Positions 17,581-26,533 of a stretch of DNA of 40,067 nucleotides are shown one piece after another. Within the stretch, counting starts at the first letter, position 1, and every line of letters begins with the position of its first letter. Source of the stretch: Methylococcaceae bacterium (GTDB lineage Bacteria > Pseudomonadota > Gammaproteobacteria > Methylococcales > Methylomonadaceae); the NCBI GenBank assembly GCA_021647585.1, contig JAKIUK010000035.1, forward strand, positions 1-40,067, given 5' to 3'. The notes beneath the pieces are model-generated. The model saw nothing but the letters and a program-made list of their open reading frames with translations. It was not told the DNA's origin and ran no database searches. Position numbers and translations under genes: made by a program.

Positions 17581-18648
17581 TTATTTATTTTTCAGTTGCC
17601 CGGGCAAAATTAATTTTTCACCTTCGGCTAATCCGGAAATTACAAGTATATTATCCCCGGTTTTTTGACCTATCCTAATAAACCTGCGGATGGGAATATT
17701 ATTTTCTAAAACCCAGACCACATCTAATTGTCCCATTTGTTTAACATAGGCTGCTGGAATTAGCAGTTGTTCCTGGTCTTCGATAGGAATGCGGATTCTG
17801 GCGAACATGCCGGGTAAAAATTTACCATTATGTTCGATTTTGGCTTTGATCAAAAAACTGCGGGCACCGGGGGTTACTGCCGGTACAATTTCTTCAATGG
17901 TTGCCATAATGGTTTTATCCAGAGCTGGTATGTGTGTCTCTAACTGCTGTCCTATGCTTAGCGTTAATGCTAACGATTCACGCACATTCGCATCAATACG
18001 TAATGACTTGGGGTCATATAATGTGAGTAGCTTCATTCCTGGAGAGGCGAGGTCACCCGGTTCAGCAAAACGATCAATGACTCTTGCCGAAAAAGTGGCT
18101 CTGATTTTGCTGTAGCTTAAAGTTGTTTGTGAGGATTCCAGTTGTTGTCTGGCACTCGCTAGTTGAGCTTTTAGGCTATTGTATCTGGCACTTGCCTGTT
18201 CCAGCTGAGCCTTAGTTACACTTTCTTTGCTGTACAGGTTTTTAGTTCGAGTGTAATGCGATTTAGCCTGTAGTAAATTTGCGCGAATTGCATTAATGTT
18301 TTCTTTGGACTGGGCAACATTTGCACGATTGTTTCTGTTATCCAGTTCTATTAACAAGTCACCTTTTTTTACAGTGTCGCCGGCTTTCACATGAATTGAT
18401 TTTATCGGAGCTAAAATTCTGGCGGCAACATGTGTAGTCTGCTTTGAGTGTACGGTTGCCGGCACATCTTCATGTAAAGCAGTCAGTGTTGTTACTAGCG
18501 TTAAAGATTTTCCTTTGAAATTTTTCTGGGAAGAAATTTCACCTGGTTCAATTTTTGTATCAAAACTACCTGCCATCCACATGATAATCAGCAACAGACC
18601 GACTATTGACATTAACGGCACAGTAAAGGGTTTTATTTTATTGTACAT
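17581..18648 (-). CDS. RND efflux periplasmic adaptor (membrane fusion protein)
   Basis: A 355-residue adaptor that joins the inner membrane RND pump to the TolC-type channel. It has an N-terminal membrane anchor (VPLMSIVGLLLIIMWMAGSF) and a split lipoyl domain (SIHVKAGDTVKKGDLLIELD, later KIRATFSARVIDRFAEPGD). Between these are a coiled-coil hairpin (residues about 105-165) and, after them, beta-barrel and membrane-proximal domains ending VISGLAEGEKLILPGQLK. It lies 8 bases after the permease and 5 bases before the TolC-type gene. The lack of a lipoprotein cysteine suggests anchoring by the N-terminal helix. Confidence 0.93.
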   Translation of the reverse strand: MYNKIKPFTVPLMSIVGLLLIIMWMAGSFDTKIEPGEISSQKNFKGKSLTLVTTLTALHEDVPATVHSKQTTHVAARILAPIKSIHVKAGDTVKKGDLLIELDNRNNRANVAQSKENINAIRANLLQAKSHYTRTKNLYSKESVTKAQLEQASARYNSLKAQLASARQQLESSQTTLSYSKIRATFSARVIDRFAEPGDLASPGMKLLTLYDPKSLRIDANVRESLALTLSIGQQLETHIPALDKTIMATIEEIVPAVTPGARSFLIKAKIEHNGKFLPGMFARIRIPIEDQEQLLIPAAYVKQMGQLDVVWVLENNIPIRRFIRIGQKTGDNILVISGLAEGEKLILPGQLKNK

Positions 18649-18656
18649 AAGTTGTC

Positions 18657-21600
18657 CTAAATCTTTTCTTCGACAGGTGAATAAACTAGATAATAAACCA
18701 CTGGAACTACTAATAGGGTGAATAGTGTGGAGGCTAGAATCCCAAAAATAATAGCAATGGCCAAGCCACTAAAAACCGGGTCCAGAGTGATAATAAGATT
18801 ACCCAATAATGTGGTTCCTGCAGTTAAAAGTACCGGGCGCATTCGAGTAGCTCCTGCTTGTAATAAAGCGTCTTCCAATGTCATGCCATTATTTCTGGCC
18901 TGAACAATAAACTCAATAAGTATGAGCGCGTTTCGAATAACAATACCTGCCAGTGCTATCATGCCAATCATTGCTGTTGCAGTAAATAAAACCGGATCAG
19001 GACTGTTGCCTATAAACCGCTCACCAAACTGATTGAGCAACCAGAAACCTGGCATGATGCCGATGACAGTCATGGGTATAGATGACATGATAATCAGTGA
19101 TAATGCAGTTGAACCAGTCTGCAGTCGCATCACAAAAAAGATTCCAATTAATGCAAAAGCAAATGCGAGTCCCATATCGCGGAACACTCGAATGGTGGTA
19201 TCCCATTCACCTTCGCCATCCCAGACCACAGTAATATCATCAGGTATATGCCATACAACACCACCGCCTGGACTGAAAAAGTTTCGGCTTTGCCAGTCTT
19301 TAGGGCTAATATCCGTATTTTCCAGATCTGATTTAAGTCCCATGATGACTTCAACGGGGGTACGTCCTTCAAGTTCAGCAGTAACATAAACCACTGGCTT
19401 CAGGTCTTTATGATAAATGGCTTTGTCGGCTGTTGATTCAATAAAATCGCCTAATTCTCCCAGAGAAATTAATGGTGATAGAGTATTATTTGACCGGCCT
19501 TTCATGGGTAACACTTCCAGATTGCTTTGACTGGTACGCATTTCTTTTGCCAGGCGCAGGGTAATAGGCAGTGGATTTGCTTCTCTTTCCAGATTAAAGT
19601 ATGCAGCAACATATCCCTGGTTTGCCAGACTGAGATTCAAAGCAATATCTTGCGTGGTAATACCGGAAAGCATGGCTTTTTCTTTGTCTGTCTGGAAACG
19701 CCAACGGGTTTGGTCTGCTTCCACCGTTGAATCAACTTCCACTACGAAAGGTTCCTGTTTTAGCCTATCCATAACCAGTGTTGCAGCATCTCTTTGCTTC
19801 TGATAGTCAGTGAGTGAGTCGCCATATATTTCAGCAACAACTGTACTCATGACAGGAGGGCCAGGTGGAACTTCTACCACTTTAATTGAAGTGCCGTTAA
19901 TATTGAGTGGCTTAAGCATTTTACGTAAACGTAATAACACGGCATGAGAGTTGTGTTCACGTTGTTGTCGCGGCGCCAGGGTAAGGCGTATATCTGCTAA
20001 ATGTGCTGCCTGACGATAATTGTATTGTCTTACTAATCCGTTAAAGTCGATAGGCGAGGGGGTCCCAACATAGCTGGCAATCGCTTTGACTTCGGGTAGA
20101 CGACGTGCAATTAAGGCTGCTTTTTCTGATATAGCTGCAGTTTGCTCCAAAGTACTGCCTTCCGGTAGGTCTACCAGTATTTGCATTTCATCTTTATTGT
20201 CAAACGGTAATAGTTTAAGTGGAACTAACTGGAACACGGGTAAACTTGCTGTGGCGGCAAATAGAGCAACGATGATAGTAATTAATAGCCAAGCCTTTTT
20301 ACGTGTAGCGATAAAGGGACCAACGAGTTTTCGATAAATATTTAATAAGACTTCAGAGGTTTCTGTTTCATTTGTCGGTTTTAATGCTTTACTTGCTAAC
20401 CAGGGTGTTACCATGAAGGCAACCATGGTAGAAATGGTCACTGCAACAGGTACATTAAATGCCATCGGTGCCATATAGGGCCCCATCATTCCTGTGATAA
20501 AAGCGAGAGGAACAAAGGCCAGTATAATGGTCACTGTTGACATCAGAAGTGCTGAACGAATTTCTGCCATCGCATGGATAATTCGATCATGAGCAGACCC
20601 CGTCCCCTTGCGCATATATCTTTCTATATTATCAATACCAGTGATTGGGTCATCAACCAGTAGACCTAAAGATAAAATCAAGGCAAATAAGGTGACTCTG
20701 TTAATGGTATAGCCAAATGCCATGTCCAGCATCAATGTCAGACCATAACAGATGGGAATAGCCATGCCAACAACCAGTGCGGGCCGCCAGCCCAGAAATA
20801 CAGCAATAAACACTACCACAGTGAAAATAGCAAACCCCAGGCTTGAAACTAGATTGGATACTTTTTCATTGGCAGTTTTTCCATAATCCCGTAACATTTC
20901 AATATGCACTTCGGGGGGTAACAGGTTTTGCTGTAACTGTTTAAGGTGTTGATGAATATTTTCAGCAACCCAGACAGCATTAGAACCCCGGTTTTTTGCT
21001 ATAGCCAGGGTAACCAGTGGGTATTGCTGGTTGAAGTCTTTCGATGCAGGGTGTCCTGGGGCAAATTCAATCCAGCTGTAATTATCTATTTCAGCCGGGC
21101 CATCGGTGATGGTGGCAATATCCTGTAGATAAACGGGAAGTCCATCGACTAGATTGACGACCAGTGATTTTAACTGATCAATACTACGGATGAAATCGCC
21201 AGCCTCCAGAATAACAGATTGATTGTTGACAGCTATGATTCCTGCGTGTTGCAATTGATTGGCTGCAGCTATGGCATGCACAATTTCAGCGGCTGTGGTT
21301 TTTCTGGCAGCCATGCTTTGAGGATTGAACAGAACATTGATATTTCTAGGTCTACCACCAACCACACTCACCTGGTTAGTATCTTCAATTTGCTGTAGAG
21401 ACGTGGTTATTTCATCAGCAAAGCGTCTTAATTCAAAATCTCCGTATCGGTCGGGCTGGCTACTCCATAAGCCCAGCATAACAATAGGTACATCATCAAC
21501 TTCAACGGGTTTAATAATCCAGTTGCTAACAGCGGCAGGTATACTATCCTGGCTTGAATGCAATTTAATGTAGGCATTCAGTAATGAATCTTCACGGTCT

Positions 21601-21941
21601 TCACCAACAAAATATCGTAGTGTAACTATTGCATTTCCAGGTCCTGAGCGTGAATAAATATGCTCCACTCCGGTAATTTGGGAGAGTATCTTCTCCAAAG
21701 GCAGGGTGACTTGTTTTTCTACTTGTTTAGCGGAAAGACCCGGTGCAGAAATTATAACATTCGCCATCGGCACCACAATTTGTGGCTCTTCTTCTCTAGG
21801 GGTGTAGATCAGTGCAATTGCACCTAAGACAAAAGAAATAAGGAAAAAAAATACAGGTAAACCACCCTTAAGAGAATAGGCTACCAGGTTATCTAACCAC
21901 GTAAGTTTTACAGAATGAGAAGTGTTCACGTCATGTGTCAT
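18657..21941 (-). CDS. RND efflux transporter permease
   Basis: A 1094-residue inner-membrane RND pump with the standard twelve-helix, two-repeat layout and large periplasmic loops. Landmarks are TPREEEPQIVVPMANV after TM1, then GLLVDDPITGIDNIERYM in TM4 near residue 429, where the paired Asp of proton-coupled pumps is kept. Later come FNVPVAVTISTMVAFMVTPWLA and the second-half ALAGIVIRNALILIEFI and RMRPVLLTAGTTLLG. The EEEP start motif and the position of the permease ahead of the adaptor set it apart from AcrB-type operons and suggest a distinct RND subgroup. It is unlikely to be a metal (CusA) pump. Substrates are unknown. Confidence 0.93.
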   Translation of the reverse strand: MTHDVNTSHSVKLTWLDNLVAYSLKGGLPVFFFLISFVLGAIALIYTPREEEPQIVVPMANVIISAPGLSAKQVEKQVTLPLEKILSQITGVEHIYSRSGPGNAIVTLRYFVGEDREDSLLNAYIKLHSSQDSIPAAVSNWIIKPVEVDDVPIVMLGLWSSQPDRYGDFELRRFADEITTSLQQIEDTNQVSVVGGRPRNINVLFNPQSMAARKTTAAEIVHAIAAANQLQHAGIIAVNNQSVILEAGDFIRSIDQLKSLVVNLVDGLPVYLQDIATITDGPAEIDNYSWIEFAPGHPASKDFNQQYPLVTLAIAKNRGSNAVWVAENIHQHLKQLQQNLLPPEVHIEMLRDYGKTANEKVSNLVSSLGFAIFTVVVFIAVFLGWRPALVVGMAIPICYGLTLMLDMAFGYTINRVTLFALILSLGLLVDDPITGIDNIERYMRKGTGSAHDRIIHAMAEIRSALLMSTVTIILAFVPLAFITGMMGPYMAPMAFNVPVAVTISTMVAFMVTPWLASKALKPTNETETSEVLLNIYRKLVGPFIATRKKAWLLITIIVALFAATASLPVFQLVPLKLLPFDNKDEMQILVDLPEGSTLEQTAAISEKAALIARRLPEVKAIASYVGTPSPIDFNGLVRQYNYRQAAHLADIRLTLAPRQQREHNSHAVLLRLRKMLKPLNINGTSIKVVEVPPGPPVMSTVVAEIYGDSLTDYQKQRDAATLVMDRLKQEPFVVEVDSTVEADQTRWRFQTDKEKAMLSGITTQDIALNLSLANQGYVAAYFNLEREANPLPITLRLAKEMRTSQSNLEVLPMKGRSNNTLSPLISLGELGDFIESTADKAIYHKDLKPVVYVTAELEGRTPVEVIMGLKSDLENTDISPKDWQSRNFFSPGGGVVWHIPDDITVVWDGEGEWDTTIRVFRDMGLAFAFALIGIFFVMRLQTGSTALSLIIMSSIPMTVIGIMPGFWLLNQFGERFIGNSPDPVLFTATAMIGMIALAGIVIRNALILIEFIVQARNNGMTLEDALLQAGATRMRPVLLTAGTTLLGNLIITLDPVFSGLAIAIIFGILASTLFTLLVVPVVYYLVYSPVEEKI

Positions 21942-22509
21942 TTTTATATGGGTCGAGAAGTAGTATAAAACTTTAGAGATTATTTAGTGCCAGCAAAAAT
22001 GGCGAAAAGAAGTGCTGATATAATTATATTCTAATATATTGGTTTTGTTAAGCTACTTTTTATGTTCAAAGGATCACAAGCCGACTTATAAGTATAAACC
22101 CTAGGTTGAGTGTAGTTAATTTATTTCGTATACGGAATTTTAATTAGCCAGATTCATTATTTCTACACAATTCTTAGTGATAATATACTTAAACCATACG
22201 AACCTATTGGGTTAAATCCATTCGAATTTTAATATTTATCTTTTTTTAACGGAGCAAATAGAACAACGGCGGTGAATGCCGGTAGCTACAAAATACTGAA
22301 AAATCCTGCTTGTCTTTGGCTAACATATACTTATGTATAGCTGTTAAGCTCAAATATTATACAGGAGCTGCATTATTTGCTGTGAAACTGGACAAAACGC
22401 AGCTTACTACTATTCTTGAGTTGAAACTTTAATCCGTGAATTTACTGTGAAACCAAGGTCTTGCACCTTAAATATGTATGTTCAGGTCAAATAATTATCG
22501 AGAATATTT
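21942..22509. other. Intergenic region between the efflux operon and the GTPase/roadblock operon
   Basis: About 570 AT-rich bases between divergent operons. Both operon promoters should be here. Short palindromic pieces are visible, such as CTTATAAG near 22085, AACCCTAGGTT near 22098, and CGGCGGTGAATGCCGG near 22268. I cannot assign a known riboswitch, RNA or transposon end. The length suggests a long leader or an undetected small RNA. Confidence 0.4.
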
Positions 22510-23229
22510 ATGCTGCTTAATTGTTCGCTATTTGTTGCTGAGAATGAAACTGGGTTTGCTACAGTCGATTCTAACGATAACTTTATTGTTAGAGAAGTTA
22601 TGTGGATGCCGGATAAGCAATCGAATATTTATTTATATCAACAACTTGTATTTAAAGTATCTAGAAAACCAAAAGTATTGATTTCTCATCTACAGAGAAT
22701 CTATTTTACTTATAATCATGGTATGTCAGAGCAATTGTATGCTGCATTGATAGATTTATTATGGGTACTTGATGGTAAAGGGAGTGATTTGAGCAGAAGA
22801 ATGGTCTCAGCATCACTTTCTTTTTTAACAGAACAGCAAATCAAATTATTATATAAGTATCTTAAGCAACAAAACAGTTCTATATTGACTGGAAATAGAT
22901 ATTCAGTACTTGCAGAGGGATTAAAGGGGACCAAGGAAGTATTGACTGGTCAACGTAATGTGCAAGCAACTTATGATCCTTTAGAAATAGCACGAGATTA
23001 TATTGAATATAGCCAGCTAGATGCTGCACTAAATATACTTGAGGTTGCTGTACTTGAGAGGCCTGAAAGAGAGGATTTGCAAACAGAACTATTGGAATTA
23101 TATAAAGTAACAGAAAATATTCAGGCATTTACAAAAATGCATAACTCTATCACAGAAAAACAGATGAGTTTGTCTGTAAAGTGGCAGGAAATGGCTGACT
23201 ATTTTGCTGGACTGAGTAATGAAGAGTAA
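22510..23229 (+). CDS. Hypothetical protein with FimV/TPR-like C-terminal helices
   Basis: A 239-residue soluble protein that opens the sensory operon. The N-terminal 100 residues are unassigned. Residues about 155-200 (DPLEIARDYIEYSQLDAALN and following EVAVLERPEREDLQTELLELY) resemble the TPR-like helical hairpin of the C-terminal FimV domain. The family's cue is a helix pair with an Ala/Leu heptad and a following ELL.LY. FimV acts in polar organisation and type IV pilus motility, which fits the GTPase and roadblock genes downstream. Its end overlaps the next gene by 11 bases. The ATG has no strong Shine-Dalgarno sequence. The FimV link is structural resemblance only. Confidence 0.6.
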   Translation: MLLNCSLFVAENETGFATVDSNDNFIVREVMWMPDKQSNIYLYQQLVFKVSRKPKVLISHLQRIYFTYNHGMSEQLYAALIDLLWVLDGKGSDLSRRMVSASLSFLTEQQIKLLYKYLKQQNSSILTGNRYSVLAEGLKGTKEVLTGQRNVQATYDPLEIARDYIEYSQLDAALNILEVAVLERPEREDLQTELLELYKVTENIQAFTKMHNSITEKQMSLSVKWQEMADYFAGLSNEE

Positions 23230-24427
23230 GGATAAAAAACTAATACAGGTTGCTCTATATGGAATGGACGAGCGAACATACAAAACCATGGAAATGTTTC
23301 TTAAAGGTCCTTGCAAAGGAATTGCAGTTGTTGTTGATGAGCAAAATGCAGAAATTGATCTTATTGATGCCGATTATATTAAAGCAAGAGATGTGCTTGA
23401 TGAAAGACAATCACAAACGCCGGAAAGACCGATAATTCTTCTTTCATTACAAGAATTATCTTTATCAGGAACAATATATGTAAAAAAACCGGTTCAATCA
23501 CCTGATTTAATTACAGCACTTAAGCAGGGAAACGAAATACTTCATGGAGGAAAAGTAAAAAAGAGAGCCGGTTCAGCAAAACAAGATGCAGAACCAAAAG
23601 TAGAACCTAAGCTTGAAGACAAAACTGAATCGACTGTAGAGGAAGGTGAGGCTGATAAAAAAGAGCTATATAAAGAACAGCAAAAAACCCGAAAGCACCG
23701 AACAGCAAGGGATTTAACTGAGGTTGGTTTTTCTTCATATATGGGACATGTTGATGGTGTGGACTTTTCTGATCCAGAGCAGGTGTTACTCGCTTCGTAT
23801 AATCCTAAAAATCATTTCTTAGGTTATGTCAAAACTGCAATAAAAGTGGCTAAAGAAAAATCTCGAATATTACAATTAAATTCGGGCTGGAAATCTTTAG
23901 TGATTTTTCCACATAGTAACGAAATATGGCTAGATGCAGGTGATAAACAACTGAGAATATATGCCGGACTGGAAATAAAGAAAAATTCCAAAAATAGTAT
24001 GTCTCTCAGTCCTATTGATCAAGATGCATTCAATTTTGGTGAAAAAATGGAGAATTTTGATGATATTGATGCCTTCATCTGGAAGTTGGCAATATGGACT
24101 TCAAAAGGCCAGTATCCGGTTTCAATTGATATTAACAGACCAGTGTATTTAAAGCAGTGGCCTAATTTTACACGCTTGGTAGTGACACCACATGCAATGC
24201 GAATAGCGGCATTATTGATTGATGGGCCTAGAACAGCGATGAATCTTGCAGATGCATTAAACATTAAGCCACAATATGTATTTGTATTTATCAGTGCTGC
24301 CAAGACATTAGGGCTTCTGGGTCAGGCAAAACGTAACGCGGATATATTAACAGTACCTCCAGAAGTTAAGCCATCTAAATCTAAAGGCATTTTGAGCAGA
24401 ATTCTTGGTCGATTGCGTGGGGAATAA
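23219..24427 (+). CDS. Protein with receiver-like N-terminus and novel C-terminal domain
   Basis: A 402-residue protein in three parts. Residues 5-105 have the receiver-domain strand order: LIQVALYG, then EIDLID with Asp50 at the phosphorylation position, PIILLSL, and TIYVKKPVQSPDLITAL with the Lys-Pro of the fifth strand. The acidic pair after strand 1 is reduced to MDE, so phosphorylation is uncertain. Residues about 110-165 are a charged Lys/Glu linker. The C-terminal 235 residues are well structured; LLIDGPRTAMNLADALNI and FVFISAAKTLGLLGQA look like a winged-helix. The end is basic. It overlaps the upstream gene by 11 bases and precedes the GTPase by 11 bases. I do not recognise the full family. 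Confidence 0.65.
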   Translation: MKSKDKKLIQVALYGMDERTYKTMEMFLKGPCKGIAVVVDEQNAEIDLIDADYIKARDVLDERQSQTPERPIILLSLQELSLSGTIYVKKPVQSPDLITALKQGNEILHGGKVKKRAGSAKQDAEPKVEPKLEDKTESTVEEGEADKKELYKEQQKTRKHRTARDLTEVGFSSYMGHVDGVDFSDPEQVLLASYNPKNHFLGYVKTAIKVAKEKSRILQLNSGWKSLVIFPHSNEIWLDAGDKQLRIYAGLEIKKNSKNSMSLSPIDQDAFNFGEKMENFDDIDAFIWKLAIWTSKGQYPVSIDINRPVYLKQWPNFTRLVVTPHAMRIAALLIDGPRTAMNLADALNIKPQYVFVFISAAKTLGLLGQAKRNADILTVPPEVKPSKSKGILSRILGRLRGE

Positions 24428-24438
24428 AGGGATAAATA

Positions 24439-24978
24439 ATGAGTCAGTATAAAATAATTTTTACTGGTCCAGTAGGAGCAGGCAAAACAACAGCAATACA
24501 ATCGATCAGTGATGTTGAACCGATTAAAACCGATGCTGCAGCGAGTGATATGACCAAGAAACGAAAATCCGCGACTACTGTAGCAATGGACTATGGGATT
24601 ATGAAGTTGGAGGATGGTGAAAAAATTCATTTATATGGCACACCTGGTCAAGAGCGTTTTGATTTTATGTGGGATATTTTGACGGTAGGCGGGTTAGGGT
24701 TGATTTTATTGCTGGATAACACCCGGGCAGATCCATTTCAAGATATGCAGTTTTTTCTTGATTCTTTTGCTGGTTTTATCACTGAAACCAGTGTTGCAAT
24801 CGGTGTGACTCAAATGGATTTAAGTAGTAAGCCATCAATAGATGACTATCATAAACAATTACAAAAGAGTGATATGAAGCCAGCAGTATTCGCTGTTGAT
24901 GCAAGAGAACAAAAAGATATTTCACTATTGGTTCAAGCATTGTTATTTACACTTGACCCAGGGCTGGAGGATGAATAA
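24439..24978 (+). CDS. Small Ras-like GTPase (MglA/COG2229-type)
   Basis: A 179-residue single-domain GTPase. The P-loop is GPVGAGKT (10-17), the switch I threonines are in SATTVAMDYG (about 45-53), and switch II is LYGTPGQERF (65-74). The DxxG aspartate is replaced by Tyr and the fourth motif is TQMD (124-127) instead of NKxD. These changes match my memory of the bacterial COG2229 GTPase group related to MglA, which switches cell polarity with roadblock-domain GAP/GEF partners. AAAGGG precedes the ATG. Two roadblock-type genes follow directly, so they are the likely partners. Nucleotide specificity is uncertain given the altered fourth motif. Confidence 0.87.
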   Translation: MSQYKIIFTGPVGAGKTTAIQSISDVEPIKTDAAASDMTKKRKSATTVAMDYGIMKLEDGEKIHLYGTPGQERFDFMWDILTVGGLGLILLLDNTRADPFQDMQFFLDSFAGFITETSVAIGVTQMDLSSKPSIDDYHKQLQKSDMKPAVFAVDAREQKDISLLVQALLFTLDPGLEDE

Positions 24979-24981
24979 GGC

Positions 24982-25617
24982 ATGAGTATGTATACTTTAG
25001 TAGATGGATTGTTTCTTTATCCAACACCGATAGGTGTGTATTACGCGGTATCTTCAATTGAGCAAGATAAACCAAGAAAATTTCTTATGCGCTTGTTACA
25101 GCAAACTAAAACACCGGTATTAAATGCTGGAACCTTAATGAGCTTAATGGATGTTGAGAATGAAGACAAAGCATTGGATTTATTACATCATTGTCAAAAA
25201 TTAGGTTGGGTTCAAGGCATTGATGAGGTCATTCAATCACCCGAAGGTTCGCTGGAAGATATTTTACCACCGTTACTGGGAAATGTATCTGAATCGGGGA
25301 AGGTGTTGTTGGCCGATGATCAGGGTTTTTATTTAGCATGCAGTGGTTTTCCACATGAAACCGCAGAAGAACTTTCGGCATTAAGTGCTGAAATATCAAC
25401 AATGCATAAGAGAAGGTCGGGCGTGTTAATGAATAATTTAGGTATAGCCAGCCATGCTTGGGCAATAATTGATGGGTTTGGAAGTAGCCAGACAGGGTTT
25501 TGGCCTGTGTTTATTGGAAAAACAAGGTTTGCTATTGTGATTTCCGGTATTCCACATTTTAATCAGCCGGATTTTGTGACACTTATTTGGGCGTTAATTA
25601 TTCGTTATGCCAAATGA
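24982..25617 (+). CDS. Roadblock-like protein with N-terminal helical extension
   Basis: A 211-residue soluble protein starting 3 bases after the GTPase gene. Residues about 30-75 form a winged-helix-like segment (RKFLMRLLQQTKTPVLNAGT, LMDVENEDKALDLLHHCQKL). Residues about 85-211 resemble a roadblock/LC7 fold: EDILPPLLGNVSESGKVLLA, then DQGFYLACSGFPHETAEELS, and a final two-strand part FWPVFIGKTRFAIVISGIP. Roadblock proteins bind small GTPases, so it is a good partner candidate for the gene before it. The fold call is weaker than for the next gene. Confidence 0.6.
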   Translation: MSMYTLVDGLFLYPTPIGVYYAVSSIEQDKPRKFLMRLLQQTKTPVLNAGTLMSLMDVENEDKALDLLHHCQKLGWVQGIDEVIQSPEGSLEDILPPLLGNVSESGKVLLADDQGFYLACSGFPHETAEELSALSAEISTMHKRRSGVLMNNLGIASHAWAIIDGFGSSQTGFWPVFIGKTRFAIVISGIPHFNQPDFVTLIWALIIRYAK

Positions 25618-25662
25618 GTATAACGAATCTTTTTATTTTTTATTTCAGTATGAGGAGTTAAT

Positions 25663-26025
25663 ATGCGGGACGATATGCTTACATCGGTTTTAACCGAGTT
25701 AAATGGAACATCAGCAGACATTGAAGCTTCTGGTGTTATTTCAACAGACGGCTTAATGATGGCATCTGTTTTACCTGCAGGGCTTGATGAGGATAGAGTA
25801 GGAGCAATGAGTGCTGCAATGCTTTCATTAGGTGACAGAACCGCTCAAGAACTCAACCGGGGTGGTTTGGAACAAGTTCTCATTAAGGGTGATAATGGAT
25901 ATGTATTGATGACTTATGCCGGTGAGGAAGCTGTTTTAACTGTAATGGCTAAATCCAATGCAAAATTGGGCTTGATCTTTCTGGATGTAAAACGAGCAGC
26001 GGAGAGTATTTCAGAAATGCTTTAA
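25663..26025 (+). CDS. Roadblock/LC7 domain protein (MglB-like)
   Basis: A 120-residue single-domain roadblock/LC7 protein. The family pattern is clear: DIEASGVISTDGLMMASVLP (strand-turn-strand), the helix DEDRVGAMSAAMLSLGDRTAQEL, then EQVLIKGDNGYVLMTYAGEEAVLTVMA, and the C-terminal helix LIFLDVKRAAESISEML. In MglB this fold forms dimers that act on the GTPase MglA. GAGGAG lies upstream of the ATG. It belongs to the GTPase gene group and is 17 bases from the PAS gene. Confidence 0.9.
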   Translation: MRDDMLTSVLTELNGTSADIEASGVISTDGLMMASVLPAGLDEDRVGAMSAAMLSLGDRTAQELNRGGLEQVLIKGDNGYVLMTYAGEEAVLTVMAKSNAKLGLIFLDVKRAAESISEML

Positions 26026-26042
26026 TTTGACTGGAGTTTTTT

Positions 26043-26519
26043 ATGATCAGTGATATGAAACCCGAAGATATCGTTGGGGTATATAAAGAAGTCACCTTGA
26101 GTTTATATAAATCAATCGAGAGAAAGATTTTATATACCGAGATTGAAACGCCTTATCCTGATGGCAAACTGATTGTTTCAACCACCACCCCTGATGGGGT
26201 TATAACTCATATTAACCAGTCATTTATAGAAATGTCCGGTTTTTCTGAAGAGGAATTGATAGGCGCTCCACATTCCATTCTGAGGCACCCAGATATGCCA
26301 CCCGCTGCATTCCAAGATTTATGGAATACTGTAGGCAAAGGAGAAAAATGGCAGGGTTTTGTTAAAAATTTACGTAAAGACGGTGGTTATTATTGGGTAA
26401 AAGCAACGGTAATTCCTAATGTCAGAAAGGGGAAGTTAGTGGGGTATACCTCAGTACGTAGAAAACCCTCTAGAACAAAAGTGGATGAATGTATCAAGCT
26501 TTATCCAACCCTGTTTTAA
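26043..26519 (+). CDS. PAS-domain protein (Aer-like)
   Basis: A 158-residue protein with one PAS domain (about 40-145). The segment TTPDGVITHINQSFIEMSGF, then HSILRHPDMPPAAFQDLW and GYYWVKATVIP, is characteristic of Aer-type PAS domains, which carry FAD and sense redox or oxygen. Residues 1-30 form a helix that could dimerise. There is no methyl-accepting, kinase or cyclase domain in the protein, so output must come from a partner, most likely in the same operon. GGAG lies at good spacing before the ATG. FAD binding is inferred from similarity. Confidence 0.9.
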   Translation: MISDMKPEDIVGVYKEVTLSLYKSIERKILYTEIETPYPDGKLIVSTTTPDGVITHINQSFIEMSGFSEEELIGAPHSILRHPDMPPAAFQDLWNTVGKGEKWQGFVKNLRKDGGYYWVKATVIPNVRKGKLVGYTSVRRKPSRTKVDECIKLYPTLF

Positions 26520-26533
26520 CACGGAGATACTTC

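Noticed and set aside
17789..18115. 108-codon plus-strand frame inside the adaptor gene
   Set aside because: It is an antisense by-product of the clearly coding minus-strand adaptor.
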